Source: CAZIGK01 sp964538615 (lineage in GTDB: Bacteria; Pseudomonadota; Alphaproteobacteria; Rickettsiales; RI-342). From it: DNA of 29,176 nt. Under the pieces are notes generated by a model. It was not told the origin of the DNA. It did not search any database and worked only from the letters and a program-made list of their open reading frames with translations. This document shows positions 7,724-16,026 of this stretch, one piece after another; position 1 is the stretch's first letter, and each line of letters starts with the position of its first letter. The translations under genes were made by a program, and so were the position numbers. Location: NCBI GenBank assembly GCA_964538615.1, contig CAZIGK010000023.1, forward strand, positions 1 through 29,176. The letters are read 5' to 3'.

Positions 7724-9877
7724 GTGGACGAGGAGGAGGAACTCGCCGGGGAAGCATCCAGCCCCGCCAACGACACAGCCGCCAAACCGATCCCTTCCGC
7801 CCCTAACCCTCGCGGCAAGGAGCCATCGGACGCACCTTCTGCCTACCCATCCACCACTGCCTCTGCACAAGGGCTTCCGTTTCTCCAGCCCAGCAACACC
7901 CTGAATGGCCGCTTCCGTATTGATGCCAGCCAACCTATCCCCACACTGGATAGCCTGAATGCCAAAGCCTATCATGTGACGGATGAACGGGTGGCCAGCG
8001 GTGAACTCTATGCACTGGTCTGTGAACGGGGTTTGCCGTTTCGCTTGCAGGCACTTCGTGCACTGGAAGATATGAAGAGCAAGTTCTTCACCAATGTCAT
8101 CGCCCATGGCGTGATGAATGTAGGCCTGCATCATGAATGTCGCTATGTCATCATTCTGGAGCGCCCCCCCCAGCTCACCCTTGCCGCCCTGCTTCGTCAG
8201 CAGAAAACCCTCAGCGAGCGGCAAATCATCAAAATGCTGGTCGTGCCTCTCACTATTTTGCTGCATGAATTGACAGAGCGCAAAGTCTGCCATGGCCGCA
8301 TCCATCTGGATTCCATCTACGTGGATAAAGACAACCCGGAATTGATCAAACTGGGGGAGTGCTTCACGGAACCCTGTGGCTACAGCCAACCTTATTATTA
8401 CGAAACACGGGAACGCCTGACCTGTAATGCTGCTGGCAAGGGAGAAGGCAGTGAAGGCACGGATTTTTTTGCGCTGGGCATCCTCATTCTGCTCTGTACG
8501 TTGGGCGGCAATCCGGCACAGTCCATAGAAAAAAAGGCCTTTATCGAAAAACGCCTTTCCCTCGGCAGTTTCAACGCCTTCATCGGCAATCGTGAACTCC
8601 CCACCATGACCGAAGACCTGCTGAAAGGGCTTCTGGCAGATAACCCAAGAGATCGTTGGGGTCAGAAGCAACTGGAAAGCTGGCTGTCCGGCAAAAAATA
8701 CAATCTGCTGCGTCCCGCCCCCCCGCGGGAAGCACCACGCCCGTATATTTTTGAAGATATCTTGCATTTCAATCGCAAACATCTGGCTTTTTCCATACAA
8801 CAACACTGGGGGGCCGCTAAAAAAGAACTCCGTCAGAACCGTTTGGAACGCTGGATAGAACTCAGTGTCAAGCTACCGGATCAGGCAAGCCAGCTAGCTC
8901 GCATCGTCTCCGTCACAGGCGGCGAAACCGGACGCCTCCCGACCGACGATGATGATCTGGTGATGAAAACCATTCAACAGTTGGATCCGGAAGGCCCCTT
9001 CCGCCTGCTCAATATGTCTACCAATGTTACCGGGCTGGGTACGATGCTGGCGGATGCCTTTCGTCAGAATAAAGCCAACGAAATCCACCTGCTGCGGCGT
9101 ATTCTGGAAAGTGACCTGATTACTACCTGGGCGGATATGTTTGATAACGCTCCTGGTTATCATGCCTCAGAAACCGTATGGTTTTTGGAAAAGCGCCGCC
9201 ATATCTTCCGCTTAAAAACCTACGGCTTTGGCCTGGAACGTATCCTCTATGACCTGAATCCGTCCCTCCCCTGCCTCAGCCCTCTGGTGCATAAACATCA
9301 CGTGATGAATCTACGCGAGCTGCTCTACAGTCTCAATACCGTCAGCGATGACAAACGCCGCAGCAGTGATCCCATGGATCAGCACATCGCTGCCTTTATT
9401 GGTAGCCGACTGGACTTACTGAAAGAAAAAAAAGGCGAGCTACAAGAGTTTCCGCAATACCGTAACAGCTCTTCCTTGCGGGCACTTTCCATTCTGGCGA
9501 CCGCACAGGTACGCATCGGCAATCCGGAATTACCTATCCTCTCACAATGGATTGCGGAACGCATCCAGCCTATCATTGACCTGCTGCATAGCCGAACCAC
9601 CCGCCGCGATGTGAAAGAGCAGATCCAGCGTGTCGCTAACCGTGGATATCTGGTGGGTATCTTAAAAATTGTTGCCAACATTGAAACCATTAAAGATGAT
9701 CAGGCCGCCTTTGAACGCGCCGCAGGCCGCTTCCAGCGCAATCTGCTGCGCATCCATAAGTTGAATGAACGTGGCACGCTGGAACAACGCGCCACAGAAA
9801 TGGGGCACCGCTTCGCTTTCTATCTCACGTTCCTACTGCTCACCATACGCGTCCTCAGTGAAATTCGTGCGGGTTAA
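7724..9877 (+). CDS. Large protein with N-terminal degenerate protein-kinase fold (probable pseudokinase)
   Basis: I read a kinase-like fold in roughly residues 60-330 of 717. A hinge-like V-I-I-L-E-R near residue 147 is followed by H-G-R-I-H-L-D-S-I at 190-198, in the place of H-R-D-L-K-P-E-N-I. L-G-E (210-212) replaces D-F-G, and D-F-F-A-L-G near 247 matches the conserved D-x-W-S-L-G helix. The catalytic Asp, Asn and DFG Asp are all absent and there is no clear glycine loop, so phosphotransfer is unlikely. The first 50 residues are acidic and Pro/Ala-rich. The C-terminal half is helical and unrecognised. The start is GTG, chosen because AAGGAG (7713-7718) sits five bases upstream. A membrane protein gene follows after three bases. 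The role is unknown; it may bind a ligand or act as a scaffold. Confidence 0.75.
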   Translation: MDEEEELAGEASSPANDTAAKPIPSAPNPRGKEPSDAPSAYPSTTASAQGLPFLQPSNTLNGRFRIDASQPIPTLDSLNAKAYHVTDERVASGELYALVCERGLPFRLQALRALEDMKSKFFTNVIAHGVMNVGLHHECRYVIILERPPQLTLAALLRQQKTLSERQIIKMLVVPLTILLHELTERKVCHGRIHLDSIYVDKDNPELIKLGECFTEPCGYSQPYYYETRERLTCNAAGKGEGSEGTDFFALGILILLCTLGGNPAQSIEKKAFIEKRLSLGSFNAFIGNRELPTMTEDLLKGLLADNPRDRWGQKQLESWLSGKKYNLLRPAPPREAPRPYIFEDILHFNRKHLAFSIQQHWGAAKKELRQNRLERWIELSVKLPDQASQLARIVSVTGGETGRLPTDDDDLVMKTIQQLDPEGPFRLLNMSTNVTGLGTMLADAFRQNKANEIHLLRRILESDLITTWADMFDNAPGYHASETVWFLEKRRHIFRLKTYGFGLERILYDLNPSLPCLSPLVHKHHVMNLRELLYSLNTVSDDKRRSSDPMDQHIAAFIGSRLDLLKEKKGELQEFPQYRNSSSLRALSILATAQVRIGNPELPILSQWIAERIQPIIDLLHSRTTRRDVKEQIQRVANRGYLVGILKIVANIETIKDDQAAFERAAGRFQRNLLRIHKLNERGTLEQRATEMGHRFAFYLTFLLLTIRVLSEIRAG

Positions 9878-9880
9878 ACT

Positions 9881-10462
9881 ATGGCAAAATCATCCAAACC
9901 CCCAGCGGGTAAAGCCTCCAGAAAAAAAGCCCTTAAGAAAACGAAACGCTCCAATTTCACCATTGGGCTGATCATGTTTTTTATTGGCACCTTGCTGGTG
10001 TTACGCCATACGGCAGTGTTTTTTGTGGCAGCCATGCTGCCCAGCATTGTGGCCGCCATCGTGGATCAGGGAAACCCCAAATACCATTTGCGCATTGTCG
10101 GATGCATGAACTTTGCTGGAGTTTTCCCTTTTCTGGCAGAGCTTTATCGCAACGATAATAATGCCGATGCCGTAAAAGAGATGATGCTCACCCCCAGCGT
10201 CTGGGCCACGGTCTGGATATTCGCGGGTCTTGGCTGGCTGGCATGGTTCATCGCCCCACGGATTGTCGTTACCATGATGAACTTCTTTTCAGATAATAAA
10301 GTCGCCACACTGGAAAACGAACAGGATAAGCTAATTGAAGAATGGGGAGATGGTGTACGCAATGTCTCCCGTATCATCGCCAATAACCCGGCTCTGGCCG
10401 CGGCCGCCTTTCCACACAGCATGGAAGAAGACACGACAGATATTTCTCCCGATGCATCATAA
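9881..10462 (+). CDS. Small multi-pass inner-membrane protein, partner of the upstream pseudokinase
   Basis: I do not recognise this 193-residue protein. The N-terminus is strongly basic (residues 1-24, many Lys). Hydrophobic stretches at about 26-41, 44-61, 72-88 and 107-130 suggest three or four membrane helices. The C-terminal tail of about 60 residues is acidic and probably cytoplasmic. It starts three bases after the upstream stop, so the two genes are surely co-transcribed and their products may form a membrane complex. No enzyme motif is visible. Confidence 0.7.
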   Translation: MAKSSKPPAGKASRKKALKKTKRSNFTIGLIMFFIGTLLVLRHTAVFFVAAMLPSIVAAIVDQGNPKYHLRIVGCMNFAGVFPFLAELYRNDNNADAVKEMMLTPSVWATVWIFAGLGWLAWFIAPRIVVTMMNFFSDNKVATLENEQDKLIEEWGDGVRNVSRIIANNPALAAAAFPHSMEEDTTDISPDAS

Positions 10463-10565
10463 ACCGCTTTCACCTGGCCATCGCCGAATCTCTGGTCGCT
10501 GATGGGCAGGAGATACCCTCAAAAGCAAACAAAACCGAAAGTAAAAAAGTGCATGAAACAGGCGT

Positions 10566-10835
10566 TTACTCGCCCGGTGCTTTCAATTGTAACTGCAACG
10601 CATGCAAACCCTGCTGAAACTCCTCCTTCAGGCAATCATTGACCGCCCGCTGTCGCTGCAACCTGCTCATACCGACAAAGGCAGCACTCACCATCTCAAT
10701 ACGGTAATGGCTCTCCCCCTGTGGTGAGGCTCCCGCATGTCCAGCATGTCGGGCAGAATCATCCTGTATGTGAAGCGTGTCTGGTGTAAATTCAGCCCGT
10801 AATTGCTGCTCCATACGTTTGGCTCGGCTTTGCAT
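10566..10835 (-). CDS. bolA: BolA family protein
   Basis: BolA-type proteins work with monothiol glutaredoxins in iron-sulfur cluster handling and stress responses. This 89-residue protein carries the family helix-turn-helix-like core: an N-terminal helix, H-A-G-H-A-G, then a strand with H-Y-R-I-E-M-V-S-A-A-F, G-M-S-R-L-Q-R-Q-R-A-V-N, and a terminal strand with H-A-L-Q-L-Q. The His of the H-A-G-H-A-G loop and the later H-A-L are candidate cluster ligands, as in other BolA proteins. I chose the ATG at 10835 because GGAG (10842-10845) lies six bases upstream; a TTG at 10847 is possible but poorly placed. It lies divergently from the XRE gene, next to the J-protein and cobS, a common alphaproteobacterial arrangement. 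Confidence 0.92.
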   Translation of the reverse strand: MQSRAKRMEQQLRAEFTPDTLHIQDDSARHAGHAGASPQGESHYRIEMVSAAFVGMSRLQRQRAVNDCLKEEFQQGLHALQLQLKAPGE

Positions 10836-11007
10836 TCTTTGCTCCAATTTGAATCAATTGTTTCAGGCTGGACAAGCCCGATTTGTATCATTATAAAACG
10901 ATAACAGGTTAAAACCCGCTTATAACGAACCTTAGTCATCCATAACCCACTGTAAGTACATACATAAGGTTATATGGCACGTAGGTTGCGCCTAGAAATC
11001 TACAGTA

Positions 11008-11022
11008 TGCGTCTCATACGCA
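11008..11022. promoter_or_regulatory. Candidate operator upstream of the XRE regulator gene
   Basis: TGCGT (11008-11012) and ACGCA (11018-11022) form an inverted repeat with a five-base spacer, 21 bases before the regulator start. XRE-family repressors often bind short inverted repeats in their own promoters, so autoregulation is a reasonable inference but unproven. Confidence 0.35.
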
Positions 11023-11043
11023 CAACACCATGGAGAGATAATC

Positions 11044-11442
11044 ATGAAAGCTTTAGCCCGACAGACGACCGTATCCGACCCCGTAACCGCCGCCGATTAT
11101 GACCGCGCCATCGGCCGCCGCCTGTATGAACTGCGTGTCAGCCGTGGCCTGACCCAGCAACAACTGGCAGAGTTTATGGGGGTTACTTACCAACAGGCGC
11201 ATAAGTACGAAAAAGGCATCAACCGTATGTCTGCTGGCCGCCTGGCGCACCTCGCCCAATTACTGGATGTTCCGGTAACCTATTTTTACGAAGGTCTGGT
11301 GGCCACCCAAGCGCAGGAAGACGAAACCGGTCGCATGAATATGAAAGTCTCCCGCGATTTCCGGCAAATCCATAATCAGAAAGTGCGTAAAGCCCTCAGC
11401 ATGCTCATTCACGCCATGGCAGATGAATCGGCTTCTGAGTAA
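11044..11442 (+). CDS. XRE-family helix-turn-helix transcriptional regulator
   Basis: This 132-residue DNA-binding protein has a Cro/CI-type helix-turn-helix at about residues 22-80, with R-L-Y-E-L-R-V-S-R-G-L-T-Q-Q-Q-L-A-E, then Y-Q-Q-A-H-K-Y-E-K-G and a last helix ending in V-P-V-T-Y-F-Y-E. The C-terminal 50 residues (R-D-F-R-Q-I-H and a helix) resemble the tail of many short alphaproteobacterial XRE regulators. GGAGAGA sits just before the ATG. It lies between divergent bolA and the J-protein gene, with a strong terminator directly after it, so it is probably a single-gene transcript. Target genes are not evident. No peptidase, toxin or phage gene is adjacent, so a toxin-antitoxin role is not supported. 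Confidence 0.9.
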   Translation: MKALARQTTVSDPVTAADYDRAIGRRLYELRVSRGLTQQQLAEFMGVTYQQAHKYEKGINRMSAGRLAHLAQLLDVPVTYFYEGLVATQAQEDETGRMNMKVSRDFRQIHNQKVRKALSMLIHAMADESASE

Positions 11443-11481
11443 GTCTCTAATGCATTTTATCTCTCGTGGAGATTGCACCTT

Positions 11482-11515
11482 CGGGCGGATGAAGTATCAT
11501 CCGCCCGTTTTCTTT
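11482..11515 (+). terminator. Rho-independent terminator after the XRE gene
   Basis: An 11-bp perfect stem, CGGGCGGATGA (11482-11492) with TCATCCGCCCG (11497-11507), has a four-base AGTA loop and is followed by a T-rich tail. It lies about 40 bases after the regulator stop and before the J-protein gene, so the J-protein/cobS genes need their own promoter or readthrough. Confidence 0.85.
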
Positions 11516-11540
11516 ATTCCCCCTCTGTCTTATCGGCTCC

Positions 11541-12104
11541 ATGGCTCCCCCTGTCTCTTCACCCTCTCCCCGCCCCTGCGACTGGCCAGACTGCACTGCC
11601 GCAGGAGAACACCGTGCGCCGTGTTCCGCCAGCCGGGTTGGCAGCAATCGGCCAGAGGATTACTTCTGGTTCTGCCTGCATCATGTGCGGGAATATAATA
11701 AAAACTGGGACTTTTTCTCCTCCATGACCGATGAGGAAATGCTCCAGTTTCAAAAAGAAGCGGTGATTGGCCACCGCCCAACATGGCGCCGGGAACAAAC
11801 CGGCATTCACCGCAACCGGGAAGAACAGTTGCAAGAGGCCGTAGACCGCTTCATGGGACGCACCCGCCCCCATCAGACCGGACGCGCCATGCCAGCCAAA
11901 CGTTATCCCAAAAAAATACTGGATGCCTTTGATGAACTGGATCTAACCGCCGCCAGTACGCCCGATGACATTCGCCAGCGTTATCGCCAACTGGTGAAGC
12001 AGTTGCACCCAGACGCAACAGGCGGTAATAAGAACAGCGAAGAGCGTTTTAAGCGCGTGGTTACGGCCTATCAACATCTCAAGGCCTATTTCGCGGAATC
12101 CTAA
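11541..12104 (+). CDS. J-domain protein (DnaJ-like, C-terminal J domain)
   Basis: J-domain proteins stimulate the ATPase of Hsp70 (DnaK) and target it to a client. Here the J domain is at the C-terminus (about residues 122-187), with H-P-D at 156-158 followed by A-T-G-G. The N-terminal region holds Cys13, Cys18, Cys28 and Cys45 with nearby His residues, a possible metal site, then a conserved-looking Y-N-K-N-W-D-F-F segment. The gene sits 20 bases upstream of cobS and close to bolA, an arrangement seen widely in alphaproteobacteria, and suggests work on the CobS/CobT complex or iron-sulfur proteins. No good ribosome-binding site precedes the ATG at 11541, so the exact start is uncertain. Confidence 0.88.
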   Translation: MAPPVSSPSPRPCDWPDCTAAGEHRAPCSASRVGSNRPEDYFWFCLHHVREYNKNWDFFSSMTDEEMLQFQKEAVIGHRPTWRREQTGIHRNREEQLQEAVDRFMGRTRPHQTGRAMPAKRYPKKILDAFDELDLTAASTPDDIRQRYRQLVKQLHPDATGGNKNSEERFKRVVTAYQHLKAYFAES

Positions 12105-12124
12105 CCCATCAAGGACACAGCCTC

Positions 12125-13126
12125 ATGGTCACCGCCCAGCACCTGCACCTGACCCATCACGAACAACTCTTGCCGACCCATGCCCCGTCAGAGGTGGTCG
12201 ATACAGAAAAAACCTTCGGCTTTCGGGTGCCATTCACGGTGCATCGCTTTGCCGACCATTCCCCCTATGTCCCGACCGTAGACACCACCTACCGTTTCGA
12301 TCCCGCAACAACGCTGGCCATTCTGGCAGGCTTCACCTTCCGCCGTAACACGCTTATTCAAGGGTTGCATGGTACGGGAAAATCCTCGCATCTGGAACAA
12401 GTGGCCGCCCGCCTTCACTGGCCGCTGGTACGGGTGAATCTGGACAGCCATATCAGCCGGGTGGATCTGATTGGGCGAGATGCCATTGTGCTGAAAGAAG
12501 GCAAGCAGGTCACCGAGTTTGTAGAAGGTATTTTGCCATGGGCGCTGCAACGCCCGGTCGCCCTCGTGCTGGACGAATATGATGCAGGCCGGCCGGATGT
12601 GATGTTCGTCATCCAGCGCGTGCTGGAAGGAGAAGGCAAACTCACCCTGCTGGATCAAAATCGCATTCTCTCCCCCCACCCGTCGTTCCGCCTGTTCGCC
12701 ACCACCAATACCATCGGTCTGGGGGACGCAACGGGGCTTTACCACGGCACCCAGCCCATCAATCAGGGGCAAATGGATCGCTGGCACGTGGTCACCACCC
12801 TGAACTACCTGAAACCGGAAGAAGAAGAACAGATTCTCTTCGCCAAACATCCGGATTTTAGCGCGGAAGACACCAAACCCCTTATCCGGCAAATGGTCGC
12901 CATGGCCAACCTGATACGGCAAGCTTTTATGAATGGTGACATCAGCACCGTCATGTCACCGCGCACCGTGTTAAGCTGGGCAGAAAATTACCTCATTTTC
13001 CGGGATGAATCTCTCGCCTTCCGCCTTAGCTTCCTGAACAAATGCGATGAAAGTGAACGCCCCCTGCTGGCCGAACTTTACCAACGCTGCTTCGGCACAG
13101 ACCTGCCGGAAAGCGCGTGGATGTAA
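12125..13126 (+). CDS. cobS: CobS-type AAA+ ATPase (aerobic cobaltochelatase subunit CobS)
   Basis: In cobalamin makers CobS and CobT form the ATPase that powers CobN to insert cobalt into hydrogenobyrinic acid diamide. The 333-residue length matches CobS. A Walker A motif, G-L-H-G-T-G-K-S-S, is at residues 80-88 and Walker B, A-L-V-L-D-E-Y, has Asp150. F-A-T-T-N-T (sensor 1) and a downstream Arg-rich helix are as expected for an MoxR/CobS-like AAA+ protein. AAGGA at about 12110 supports the ATG. No other cobalamin gene is in the window. Many alphaproteobacteria keep cobS/cobT with the J-protein and bolA, so a cobalt role cannot be assumed here. A foreign-looking gene separates it from cobT. 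Confidence 0.94.
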   Translation: MVTAQHLHLTHHEQLLPTHAPSEVVDTEKTFGFRVPFTVHRFADHSPYVPTVDTTYRFDPATTLAILAGFTFRRNTLIQGLHGTGKSSHLEQVAARLHWPLVRVNLDSHISRVDLIGRDAIVLKEGKQVTEFVEGILPWALQRPVALVLDEYDAGRPDVMFVIQRVLEGEGKLTLLDQNRILSPHPSFRLFATTNTIGLGDATGLYHGTQPINQGQMDRWHVVTTLNYLKPEEEEQILFAKHPDFSAEDTKPLIRQMVAMANLIRQAFMNGDISTVMSPRTVLSWAENYLIFRDESLAFRLSFLNKCDESERPLLAELYQRCFGTDLPESAWM

Positions 13127-13229
13127 GATGTACCCATAAAGCCGTAATTAGGTGTGGCACATGTCATAAAAGTGTAACCAGATACACATATATTGCTCGC
13201 CTATTTACTATAAAAATTAGGTAGAGTTG

Positions 13230-14132
13230 ATGGAACATTTCTATACATTACAAAAGTTAGTTCAATCCGGAGCACTTCAAATTACCTGGATTGATTCCAT
13301 TGCACGTTCCAACTCCACGGCACTGGAAATTGCCCTGACAGAATCGCCAGATTATCAGGGACAAATTAACGAACCTTATCGCCAAACCCATAATATGCTC
13401 AGGAAAACCGGAGATACCTCCGATGCTCTGAACGAAACAGCAAGATTTATCTTAGAACAAGGGTTTACCAGATGGGGACTTGAGCATGCCAGCGAAACAA
13501 CACCCGTACGTATTGTTATCAAAGATATGGCAGACGCCATCCCGGAAGAAGATTGGCAACATATTCGACCTCTCATTAAAAATAGCATAACTTTAATCCG
13601 CGACCCCTTAAAGCAGATTGGTTCTCTGGTAGAGTTAAGTGAAAACTACCAAGCTGCCCATAAGCGAATGGGTGGTTTGATGGGGGCATGGCGAACATTA
13701 TACAATCGTGCTTCAGAGATGGCGCGCGAAGATAATTGGCATCTTATCGATAGCGACCACCTGCTGGAAGACCCAGAACACATACTTACTACGATGTGTC
13801 ATGCACTGGGCATAACCTATAGCCCGAATATGGTTCATAACTGGACTAAAGCAACGCACGATAATTTTGTGCAGCGCAAACAGGATGTATGGTCAGACAA
13901 AGCGGTTGGCAGTTCAGGATTTCTTCGCAAACAACGTACGCCTACAAGTATTGATCAAGTACCGGTGGCACTTCAAGAGCAGGTCTGCGAAATATTGTCC
14001 ATATACAACGCCTTCGGCGTTTTATATAATGCACGCAATGGGCTGGATCATAGATTGGTTCATCATGCTGCCACAGCAACCAGCGATATAACCACCACAC
14101 CTAATCAACCATCTTTATCAACTGCTACATGA
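13230..14132 (+). CDS. Sulfotransferase-like P-loop protein inserted between cobS and cobT
   Basis: This 300-residue protein appears to belong to the PAPS-dependent sulfotransferase superfamily. Residues 21-32 (I-D-S-I-A-R-S-N-S-T-A-L) occupy the place of the 5'-phosphosulfate loop, with the R-S-x-S-T pattern of the divergent sulfotransferase-like families. T-L-I-R-D-P at 121-126, followed by Ser132, resembles the 3'-phosphate-binding site. A 100-bp AT-rich gap precedes it, and its own base composition is visibly more AT-rich than cobS and cobT. The ATG at 13230 is preferred over the adjacent TTG. Its stop overlaps the cobT start (ATGA), so translation is coupled. It shares G-F-T-x-W-G and R-D motifs with the gene at 16027-17433. 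The acceptor is unknown; sulfotransferase activity is an inference. Confidence 0.72.
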   Translation: MEHFYTLQKLVQSGALQITWIDSIARSNSTALEIALTESPDYQGQINEPYRQTHNMLRKTGDTSDALNETARFILEQGFTRWGLEHASETTPVRIVIKDMADAIPEEDWQHIRPLIKNSITLIRDPLKQIGSLVELSENYQAAHKRMGGLMGAWRTLYNRASEMAREDNWHLIDSDHLLEDPEHILTTMCHALGITYSPNMVHNWTKATHDNFVQRKQDVWSDKAVGSSGFLRKQRTPTSIDQVPVALQEQVCEILSIYNAFGVLYNARNGLDHRLVHHAATATSDITTTPNQPSLSTAT

Positions 14133-16009
14133 CCACAGAAACCCCCTTCACCCGCAAGCAGCAGGTGGAAGAAATCACCAGCCAAACCCTTGCTGCCATG
14201 GCACGGCGCAAAGGCCTGCGGGCGCAATTTTCTGCTCCGGCCACCGGCATCGCCCATCCGGTGCAGAGCATGGGGGATGACCCACAGGTCAACCTGCCAA
14301 ACCTGACCACCAAACTGGATGCCAAAGAGCAAGCCATTACCCGTGGCGCGGCTGACGCTGCGGCACTCTGGCTCAAGCACCATGACGCACGCAACCACCG
14401 CCGCCACCGCCCGCAGGATGCGCAGGCCGCCGAGATTTTCGATGCCATGGAACTTGCCCGTGTGGAATCTCTGGGCGCAAAAGAGATGGCTGGCGTGGCC
14501 GAAAACATTGCCCAGCGCACCCGGCAACGCTGTCTGCTGGCAGGCTACCATTCCCTGCTGAATGACGCAGAACCGCCCATGCCGGAACTCATGGGGCTAC
14601 TGCTGCGGGAAAAAATCGCCCACCAGCCCGTACCGGAAGCCTTGCAACCCTTACTAAATGCCTGCCGCCAACGCCTCACAGCGGATAGTGAAGCACTGTG
14701 GCAACAACTGCAACAACACGCCTCCCAGCCGGAGGCCTTTGCCCAAGCCACCCTGCAATTGCTACGCCACCTGAAATTTCTCCCTCCCCTGCCGCCGGAA
14801 GGCACCTTCCAACCCGATTCCTCCCCAGAGGATACCCCCCTGCCCATGCAGGCCACCGCTGAAAGTAGCGAACCCCAGCCGGAAGATGAAGATGCCACCG
14901 AAACCGTGGAGTCCACCTCCACCGAAGGCGGAGAACCCGCGCCGGAATCCATGTCACCGGACGATGACTCCGCCAGCCAACAGGATGATCTGCCAGACGC
15001 CCCCCCCATGCCGGATTATTTCACCCCTAATTCGGATCACCCCCTCTTCCAGTATCAGGCGCAGCATTACCATGTCTTTACGACGGAGTTCGATGAAGAA
15101 ATCCGCGCTGATATGCTGGCCACACCGGAAGAGTTGCAGCAGCTTCGCACCAAGCTGGATTTCAAACTCAAACAATATCGCGCTCTGGTCGGTAAACTGG
15201 CCAGCCGCCTGCAACGCCTGCTGCTGGCTCGCCAGCAACGCAGTTGGTACTACGAGCAGGAAGAAGGGCTAATCGACGCCGCCCGCTTAAGCCGAATGGT
15301 TACCCATCCGGATTATCGGCATTTCTACAAAATCGAATCCGAAGCCCCCTTCCGGGATACCGTGGTCACCCTTCTCATTGATAATTCCGGCTCCATGCGT
15401 GGGCGCCCCATCAGCATTGCCGCCACCTGTGCCGATATTCTGGCGCGCACATTGGAACGCTGTGGCGTAAAAGTGGAAGTTCTGGGCTTCACCACAAGGG
15501 AATGGAAAGGCGGACAAAGCCGCAAACTCTGGCTGCAACGCGGCAGCCCTCTCATGGATAGCCGGGGCACGCTCTGCACGCCGGGTCGCCTGAATGATGT
15601 ACGGCATATTGTGTATAAAGCCGCCAATACCCCGTGGCGCCGTGCGAGGGATGCCTTTGCCCTGATGCTCAAAGACTCCATCCTGAAAGAGAATATCGAC
15701 GGAGAAGCCGTGCTCTGGGCACACCAACGCCTGCTGCGCCGACCAGAATCCCGCAAAATCCTGATGGTCATCTCCGATGGTGCCCCCGTGGATGACAGCA
15801 CCCTCTCCGTTAACCACCCCGCCTATCTGGATAGCCACCTACGTGAAGTCATCCGGGAAATTGAAACCCGCTCACCTGTGGAGTTAACCGCGATCGGTAT
15901 CGGGCATGATGTCACGCGCTACTATCAGCGCGCCGTCACCATTGCCAATGCTGACAAACTGGCAGATACCCTGCTGGGAGAACTGACACGCCTGTTTCAG
16001 GAATCCTGA
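14129..16009 (+). CDS. cobT: CobT-type von Willebrand A protein (aerobic cobaltochelatase subunit CobT)
   Basis: CobT pairs with CobS as the VWA-containing partner of the AAA+ ring. At 626 residues it is close to the classical length. The N-terminal helical domain is followed by an acidic, Ser/Pro/Glu-rich linker (about residues 225-305). After a helical segment comes a C-terminal VWA domain with the MIDAS motif D-N-S-G-S near residue 417. A later M-V-I-S-D-G-A-P supplies the second metal-site loop. Its start overlaps the sulfotransferase-like stop by four bases, so expression now depends on the inserted gene or on a promoter inside it. It converges with the next gene 17 bases away. CobN is not present here. 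Confidence 0.93.
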   Translation: MTTETPFTRKQQVEEITSQTLAAMARRKGLRAQFSAPATGIAHPVQSMGDDPQVNLPNLTTKLDAKEQAITRGAADAAALWLKHHDARNHRRHRPQDAQAAEIFDAMELARVESLGAKEMAGVAENIAQRTRQRCLLAGYHSLLNDAEPPMPELMGLLLREKIAHQPVPEALQPLLNACRQRLTADSEALWQQLQQHASQPEAFAQATLQLLRHLKFLPPLPPEGTFQPDSSPEDTPLPMQATAESSEPQPEDEDATETVESTSTEGGEPAPESMSPDDDSASQQDDLPDAPPMPDYFTPNSDHPLFQYQAQHYHVFTTEFDEEIRADMLATPEELQQLRTKLDFKLKQYRALVGKLASRLQRLLLARQQRSWYYEQEEGLIDAARLSRMVTHPDYRHFYKIESEAPFRDTVVTLLIDNSGSMRGRPISIAATCADILARTLERCGVKVEVLGFTTREWKGGQSRKLWLQRGSPLMDSRGTLCTPGRLNDVRHIVYKAANTPWRRARDAFALMLKDSILKENIDGEAVLWAHQRLLRRPESRKILMVISDGAPVDDSTLSVNHPAYLDSHLREVIREIETRSPVELTAIGIGHDVTRYYQRAVTIANADKLADTLLGELTRLFQES

Positions 16010-16026
16010 GCGCAGGGAGAAAGCCT

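Noticed and set aside
7652..8806. Open frame of 384 codons on the minus strand
   Set aside because: It lies antisense to the pseudokinase gene, which has a proper ribosome-binding site and domain matches. The antisense protein shows no recognisable domain.
12188..12922. Open frame of 244 codons on the minus strand
   Set aside because: It is antisense to cobS, whose Walker motifs and neighbours are clear.
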